Positions 13,457 to 17,992 of a DNA stretch of 17,992 bases are shown in pieces. The position numbers were made by a program, and so were the translations under genes. The notes under the pieces were generated by a model, which was not told where the DNA came from, searched no databases, and saw only the letters and a program-made list of their open reading frames with translations. Where the stretch lies: positions 1 to 17,992 of the forward strand of contig JANMQT010000048.1 of NCBI GenBank assembly GCA_031370675.1, given 5' to 3'. The DNA comes from SZAS-18 sp031370675. GTDB lineage: Bacteria; Verrucomicrobiota; Verrucomicrobiia; Chthoniobacterales; SZAS-18. Position 1 is the stretch's first letter; each line of letters opens with the position of its first letter.

Positions 13457-14476
13457 ATGAAAACCAAACTCACCCTCCCTACGCTCATCCTGACCGCAGC
13501 CTTTGCCGCCCACGCTACGGCTCAAGTCCCGCCGCGCGCCCCCGCCGCCCCCGCCGCACCGGCCGCTCCGGCGGCGCCAGCCGCGCCCGCGGCTCCGGCC
13601 GGGCCCAAGCGCGAACCCGTAACCTTTCTCGGCGTCGTCGCCACCCAGGCACCCGCGGCCCTCGTCGAACAACTCGGTCTGCCGGCGGGCTTCGGCCTGC
13701 TGGTGGAATCGGTCGTGCCCGACAGCCCGGCGGCCGCGGCCGGCATCAACAAATTTGATCTATTGAAAACTTTCGGGGATCAGAAACTTGTTTCGTCCGG
13801 TCAACTCGCCGCCCTCGTCCGCAGCTCCGCCGACGGCGCCGAGGTGCCATTCACGCTCCTGCGCAAGGGCCAGGACATGAAGCTGAGCGTGAAACTCGTC
13901 AAGCGCGCCGGACCGCCCGAGGGCAATGGGGCGGGCCGCTACATCCACGACATCATGGGCCTGCCCGGCATGCCCAGGTTCGACTTCCGGACCGGACCGG
14001 ACGGCAAGCGCATCACCATCCGTCGCGGTGAGGAAGGCAACGAACGCACCACCACGCTGGAAATGAATCGCGCCCGCATCATCATCCGCGACGACAAGGG
14101 CGAAATCGAAGTCAGCGGCGAACCCGGCAGCCGGTCGATCACCGCGCGCAAACCTGACGGAACCGTCGTCTTCACCGGCCCGATCAACAACGACGAGGAA
14201 CGCAAGAAGGTTCCCGCCGATTTGCTCGAGAAGCTGCAGAAGATCGATCGCGACAAACCCACCAAGCCCGGCAAGGCCGACAAACCCGAAGCCGCGCCCG
14301 AAGGTGGCGACAAGAAAATTTCAGCGCGGCGCGCGGGCGATCGAGACAATGATTCCGATTTCGATTTTAGTTTCGACTTCGACATGGGGGACGACGGCGA
14401 CACCATGCCGGCCATCGCGCCGATGCCGCCCATTCCGCCCATACCGCCGATCCCGGGCACGGAGCCAACCATTTAG
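13457..14476 (+). CDS. Secreted PDZ-domain protein with low-complexity Ala-Pro and acidic regions
   Basis: A 339-residue exported protein that follows the putative anti-sigma gene by 34 bp. Signal peptide MKTKLTLPTLILTAAFAAHATA-Q (cleavage near 22) is followed by an AAP tandem repeat (28-48) and a PDZ domain (about 54-148). The PDZ features are FLGVVATQAPAALVEQLGL, GFGLLVESVVPDSPAAAAGI and DLLKTFGDQKLVSSGQLAALV, each under 22 residues and described by position 57-122. Residues 160-245 are beta-rich and charged. An acidic Phe/Asp segment (DFDFSFDFDMGDDGD, 301-315) and a Pro-Ile-Pro tail (PPIPPIPPIPG) end the protein. There is no protease domain, so it is not a DegP-type protease. It may sense or scaffold misfolded envelope proteins for the sigma/anti-sigma pair, but that is inference. 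Confidence 0.85.
   Translation: MKTKLTLPTLILTAAFAAHATAQVPPRAPAAPAAPAAPAAPAAPAAPAGPKREPVTFLGVVATQAPAALVEQLGLPAGFGLLVESVVPDSPAAAAGINKFDLLKTFGDQKLVSSGQLAALVRSSADGAEVPFTLLRKGQDMKLSVKLVKRAGPPEGNGAGRYIHDIMGLPGMPRFDFRTGPDGKRITIRRGEEGNERTTTLEMNRARIIIRDDKGEIEVSGEPGSRSITARKPDGTVVFTGPINNDEERKKVPADLLEKLQKIDRDKPTKPGKADKPEAAPEGGDKKISARRAGDRDNDSDFDFSFDFDMGDDGDTMPAIAPMPPIPPIPPIPGTEPTI
13538..13600 (+). repeat. In-frame AAP tandem repeat inside the PDZ protein
   Basis: Seven consecutive Pro-spaced units of the tripeptide Ala-Ala-Pro are encoded here (residues 28-48 of the PDZ protein). The codons differ between copies (CCC, CCG and CCA for Pro; GCC, GCG, GCT and GCA for Ala). This argues for selection on the peptide and against a recent DNA slippage expansion. 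It probably forms an extended spacer between the processed N-terminus and the PDZ domain. Confidence 0.6.
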
Positions 14477-14536
14477 CGCCTGATTACGCCACGCGGGTCC
14501 TGGCTGATGGTTCGGGTAAAGCAACTCTGGTGAGCG

Positions 14537-17500
14537 CTACGGGATCGTGATCACGTGGTAGAAGGCCTGTCCGAGACCGACCGCGTTCGGATCCGTGATT
14601 TGTTCGGTATCGTCGCCCGACGCGATCAGATCGCCGACACCCCCGATGCTAAGCCACGTCGGGTCCGTCATGTTGAGCTTGCGTTCAAGGCGGTAGGTTT
14701 TTCCGCGCACCACTTCAATGGTCAGCACGATGTCATTGAAGTTGCGTGCGATGTCGACCAGTCGCAGCACGCCGCCATTGAATTCAAACGCGCCGATATC
14801 ACTCGGGCCCGCCCGCTGATAGCCGCGTTGATCGCGTGCGGGAGCATGGGCCACGCCGCCGTTGTTGATCGCGGGGCTGTTGGCCAGGAGACCGATCGTG
14901 GGCGTCGGGCCTCCATTGTTCGCAAGTCCGGCGGGATCGAACTGAGGATTGATCCCCGTGCCGCTCCCGACTTGGTCCCCGTTAACGCCATTCGTGAACC
15001 CTGCGCTGTCACCAACTTTGCCGATCAGGTTATGACCGCTGGAAGTGTAACTTCCCCGCACATCCGCATCATTCGTTGAGACGTTGTTGGCGAGGATCGA
15101 ATTTCCGACATGATGCTGTTGCGAGCCACCTTCGGCGTAAAGTCCCCCGCCTCCGCTACCGGGCGTGCTTAATCCGTCGGTCGCGCGACAACCCGTAATC
15201 GTGCAATTGCGCAGTTCTACGGTGGCGGCACCGTTGTTGAATCGTGAAATAATGCCACCACCCCTCAGCGCCGTGTCGCCGGAAAACGTGCAGTTGGTCG
15301 CAAGGAAGACTCCGTCGTTATAGACGCCTCCGCCGAATTGACCGGCGCTGTTGCTGAACACGGTGCAGCCGGCCAGTGTCAGCGTGGCTCCGCTCAGATT
15401 GTAAATGCCGCCACCGTTGCCCGTCGTGCTCGTGCTGCCGGTCGCGACGTTATTGAAGATCGCGCAGTTCGTCAGCGTCAGATTGCCATTGTTGTAAATC
15501 GCGCCGCCATTGGAGTCGACCACGATACCCCCCGCGAGGGTCAGGCCGCTCACGCTGACGACTACGCCGGGAACGAGGATCGTGAGGACACGGTAGGTGC
15601 CGCCAAAGGCTCGTATCACCGTGAGGCGGTCAGCGCCCGGACCCTGCACCGCGATGTTCTGGTTCAGATTCGGCAGTGCGGACGTAAGCTGGATCTGGCC
15701 TGTCACGCCCGGGGCAAAGCCAATGATGCTCCCCACTCGCGCATTGGCGGCATTGATCGCCTCCCGCAACGTGCAATCGGCGGCGTCGCAGACACCGTCA
15801 TCATGGTCTGCGACGTTGGTGACGATCAAGGTTGGGGCGCAAGCGACATCGGACACCGCGATCGTATCAATCCGCCAGCCCACGCTCGACACGCTGCTGT
15901 CCGTTCCCATGCGGAAGCGAAGCTTGATTGTCTGTCCGGCAACGTTCGGGCCCAGGTCTGCCACCGTGTCGATATAGCCGACCGAGTTTCCGCTCCAGGC
16001 CGGCCGGCCGCCAAGAGGATTGCCGCAGCAGGTGCTGAGATTCAGGATGTAACCGCCGGTGACAAAACTGCCGCCCACTGCCGGATCGGTAATGTCGGTA
16101 AATGCTCCCGCGTTGATGTTGGGCGAGGAGACTTCCAGCACACCTCCATCGACGCCGAACTCCAGGTTGTAATTGTTGCGGAAGCTCACCCGGGCGAACG
16201 CCGAGGTGATAAAAACATTTGGGGTGTCCAAGCGCTTGTCACTGACCGCCGCTGGACCATCGACAAACGCACAGTTCGGCAACGTGTTGGGGGTTGCGGT
16301 GGAAGTCACCCAGAGGGGAGCGGGGCCCTGGGCATTGGTTGCGACCCATCCCACCGGCAGCGCAGGCGCAGTCACCGTGTCGAAACCTTGGGTGAATACC
16401 GTCACCCGGGTTCCCGTGACGAACGTATAGGTGAGCGTTCCATAATTAGTCGCCCCATCCGTCAAGATAAGCGAGGCCGTCACGGTATCGCCGCACGCGA
16501 GACTCGGGCTAATCGTGAAGGTAAAAACACGGTAGACGATCGGATCACCGGCACAGATGGCGCCGTAATTCTGTGAAGTCGGCATGGGGTTCGTCACTCC
16601 GCCGGCGACCTGCAACGTTCCTGTCAGCGCGGCGGTCGTGCATAGACCTGGGCTGCCACTATTGCGCACGCCGAGGGCGACAGTGATGGTTACGCCCGGA
16701 TCAAGGACGCCGTTGGGGCCCGGCGAGAGGACCAGCGAACCTGCCTGACCAACGCTTGGAGCAATCCGGAAGAGGTGCTCACCTAGGGCGGTGAATGAAT
16801 TTGTGAGACCACCCGTGGTCCAGATTTCTCCGCCGCTGCGGCCGGTGCTGAAAACACCGGCCTGATTGCCCTGGCGCGGCGTGGGCAAGTTTGCAGGGGA
16901 AGCCGTCCAAGTGCCGCCGGGCCAGGTGCTGGTGTCCAATTCATCCACCTGCGCGGAGGGGTCGAAGGCAGCGTTGCCATTGCTATCGCCACCCATGGCG
17001 ATGAGCTTGCTGCCGGCCGGGGCGAGCCCGAAGTCTGCGCGTGCCGGCGTCCAGACAGGGCCGGTGCTCCAAGTGTTTGTCGACATGTCGAGGCGCATGC
17101 TGACGGATGAGTTGGCTGCCGTAGTGGTTGCATATCCTCCGATGAGGTAAAGAAACTGCCCAATTTGGGCGTAGCCCCCCAGGAGGTAGGGTGATGGCGC
17201 AGCCGGACCAGCGCTCCACGTGTTGCTGGCGATGTTGTAAATTGAGAGCCTCGTTGAAGGACCGGCCGTGCCGCCGCCTACGACATAGACGTTCCCGTTG
17301 AACGCACCGGCGGCCGCGCCGAAACCGTCAGTGCCCCCAGGTCTGGCCGGTCCGGCTGCCCAGGTGTCCGTCGCGATGTCGTAGATTCGCAGCAGATTGC
17401 CCCCACCAAAGCCGTCTGCCACGTAGATCTTGCCGCCGAAAAAGGCGCCGGCCGGTCCCTGCGAACCCACCGGGATGTCCGCGAGCGAGGTCCAGACGTT

Positions 17501-17749
17501 GGTCGTCGCATTGTATCGCCTTACGCTGTTGAGCACGGCGCTACTGTTACCAATACCCGAGATGACATACAGATCCTCGCCTACCTGCGCGAAGGCGTAG
17601 CGTGCGAGGGGCGTCGGGTACGGGGCCGCAGAGGTCCAGGGATAACTCTGCGCAAGAGTTACCGGGACGACAGCTACAGAGCCAAGAACAAAGGCGAGTA
17701 CCGCGCTCCATTTAATGGCGGGCGATTCAGTTGTTGAGGCCTCGTTCAT
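14537..17749 (-). CDS. Large secreted kelch-repeat / beta-helix mosaic protein
   Basis: A 1070-residue exported protein. A long signal peptide (1-34, ending VTLAQ) precedes kelch repeats (about 36-320) with repeated VWTSLADIP, TWAAGPARP, TWSAGPAAP and TWSTGPVW units and doublet-Gly motifs, a probable beta-propeller. Residues 335-445 resemble an Ig-like module, and 448-636 a lectin/MAM-like segment with paired cysteines (TCCGNP). A CSLREP-type motif (DGVCDAADCTLREAINAAN, 651-669) opens a right-handed beta-helix region (670-950) rich in GGGIYN-type turns. It ends with choice-of-anchor-Q-like features (SPAINNGG, DQRGYQR, GPSDIGAFE) and a C-terminal beta domain. It is probably displayed or secreted and may bind glycans or proteins. 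ATG 17749 has GGAAGGAAG upstream, the clearest Shine-Dalgarno in the window. No PEP-CTERM anchor is present. Confidence 0.88.
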   Translation of the reverse strand: MNEASTTESPAIKWSAVLAFVLGSVAVVPVTLAQSYPWTSAAPYPTPLARYAFAQVGEDLYVISGIGNSSAVLNSVRRYNATTNVWTSLADIPVGSQGPAGAFFGGKIYVADGFGGGNLLRIYDIATDTWAAGPARPGGTDGFGAAAGAFNGNVYVVGGGTAGPSTRLSIYNIASNTWSAGPAAPSPYLLGGYAQIGQFLYLIGGYATTTAANSSVSMRLDMSTNTWSTGPVWTPARADFGLAPAGSKLIAMGGDSNGNAAFDPSAQVDELDTSTWPGGTWTASPANLPTPRQGNQAGVFSTGRSGGEIWTTGGLTNSFTALGEHLFRIAPSVGQAGSLVLSPGPNGVLDPGVTITVALGVRNSGSPGLCTTAALTGTLQVAGGVTNPMPTSQNYGAICAGDPIVYRVFTFTISPSLACGDTVTASLILTDGATNYGTLTYTFVTGTRVTVFTQGFDTVTAPALPVGWVATNAQGPAPLWVTSTATPNTLPNCAFVDGPAAVSDKRLDTPNVFITSAFARVSFRNNYNLEFGVDGGVLEVSSPNINAGAFTDITDPAVGGSFVTGGYILNLSTCCGNPLGGRPAWSGNSVGYIDTVADLGPNVAGQTIKLRFRMGTDSSVSSVGWRIDTIAVSDVACAPTLIVTNVADHDDGVCDAADCTLREAINAANARVGSIIGFAPGVTGQIQLTSALPNLNQNIAVQGPGADRLTVIRAFGGTYRVLTILVPGVVVSVSGLTLAGGIVVDSNGGAIYNNGNLTLTNCAIFNNVATGSTSTTGNGGGIYNLSGATLTLAGCTVFSNSAGQFGGGVYNDGVFLATNCTFSGDTALRGGGIISRFNNGAATVELRNCTITGCRATDGLSTPGSGGGGLYAEGGSQQHHVGNSILANNVSTNDADVRGSYTSSGHNLIGKVGDSAGFTNGVNGDQVGSGTGINPQFDPAGLANNGGPTPTIGLLANSPAINNGGVAHAPARDQRGYQRAGPSDIGAFEFNGGVLRLVDIARNFNDIVLTIEVVRGKTYRLERKLNMTDPTWLSIGGVGDLIASGDDTEQITDPNAVGLGQAFYHVITIP

Positions 17750-17780
17750 GGGGAAATCTTCCTTCCCCCGACTTCTGTCG

Positions 17781-17817
17781 ATGCAAAAGAATTCCTGAGG
17801 GATGGATACTCCTCAGG
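17781..17817 (-). terminator. Intrinsic terminator of the GNAT-like gene
   Basis: Read on the minus strand, a perfect 9-bp stem TTCCTGAGG/CCTCAGGAA (17817-17809 and 17798-17790) with a 10-nt loop is followed by TTCTTTTGC. It starts 10 nt after the stop codon of the GNAT-like gene. It also lies upstream of the kelch/beta-helix gene, so that gene probably needs its own promoter in the remaining few dozen bases. Confidence 0.7.
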
Positions 17818-17827
17818 AAGGTCAATG

Positions 17828-17992
17828 TCACGCTTTCAAAGCGCCGCAGGCCGCCCGCCGGTAGACGTCAGGATCGTGCAGCTGCATAAAACGTTCCGGC
17901 TGCGGAATGGCAGAGAAGCCAAACTCCGCGTAGAGCGCGTGCGCGTCCCGCGTAGCCAGCATCCAACGCCGCAAACCCTGCAGGTCTGGATG
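17828..17992 (-). CDS. C-terminal fragment of a GNAT-like N-acetyltransferase (runs off right edge)
   Basis: The last 54 codons of a minus-strand gene end at TGA 17828-17830. The visible sequence includes LRRWMLATRDAHALYAEFGF and then PERFMQLHDPDVYRR. The pattern of Leu-x-Thr-x-Asp-Ala-His-x-Leu-Tyr-x-x-Phe-Gly-Phe is the C-terminal beta/alpha signature of GNAT acetyltransferases, followed by the PERFM...P.VY tail common in one uncharacterised bacterial subgroup. The acetyl-CoA-binding motif lies outside the window, so substrate and full length are unknown. It is truncated only by the window edge. Confidence 0.75.
   Translation of the reverse strand, partial: HPDLQGLRRWMLATRDAHALYAEFGFSAIPQPERFMQLHDPDVYRRAACGALKA

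Noticed and set aside
14477..14536. The 60-bp convergent gap after the PDZ gene as a terminator
   Set aside because: No stem with a T tract was found on either strand.
15338..16576. A 412-codon plus-strand open frame inside the kelch/beta-helix gene
   Set aside because: Its composition is Arg/His/Asp-rich with no motif, and the opposite strand has a continuous, well-structured secreted protein.

Overview
The window looks like a chromosomal segment of a GC-rich, Gram-negative environmental bacterium, most likely Verrucomicrobiota (Opitutus-like). This is an inference from three things: large secreted mosaic proteins (kelch plus beta-helix, CSLREP and choice-of-anchor-Q type motifs), few recognisable Shine-Dalgarno sites, and a reductive pyrimidine-degradation locus beside a four-helix-bundle (23S rRNA intervening-sequence type) gene. 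No rRNA, tRNA, CRISPR array, phage or conventional insertion sequence was seen. Coding density is very high and no gene-free stretch exceeds 300 bases.

Layout. Bases 1-3369 (minus strand) hold the N-terminal 637 codons of a secreted ExeM/NucH-type nuclease (runs off the left edge), a small putative lipoprotein, and a carbon-nitrogen hydrolase that looks like beta-ureidopropionase. Diverging from it at 3455 are preA (dihydropyrimidine dehydrogenase catalytic subunit), a four-helix-bundle protein gene framed by inverted heptamer arrays, and hydA (dihydropyrimidinase). An NCS1 transporter converges on hydA with no spacer. Together the PreA, HydA and ureidopropionase-like products would cover uracil to dihydrouracil to N-carbamoyl-beta-alanine to beta-alanine. 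The transporter would supply the base, and the nuclease could supply nucleotides.

Bases 8027-11071 (minus) are a compact signalling operon: a Ras/Rab-like small GTPase, a soluble histidine kinase, and a response regulator whose output domain is a metallo-beta-lactamase-fold hydrolase. Diverging from it is a secreted DUF1460 (NlpC/P60-like amidase) gene with a good sigma-70-like promoter. A hairpin-rich spacer follows, then an ECF sigma factor, a putative membrane anti-sigma protein and a secreted PDZ protein with odd low-complexity regions (12329-14476, plus).

The right end carries a 1070-residue secreted kelch/beta-helix protein (minus) and the C-terminal 54 codons of a GNAT-like protein (minus) with an intrinsic terminator.

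The two most notable items are the GTPase/kinase/REC-hydrolase operon and the four-helix-bundle cassette. The cassette sits between preA and hydA, flanked by inverted AGTGANN heptamers that form the whole leader of hydA.
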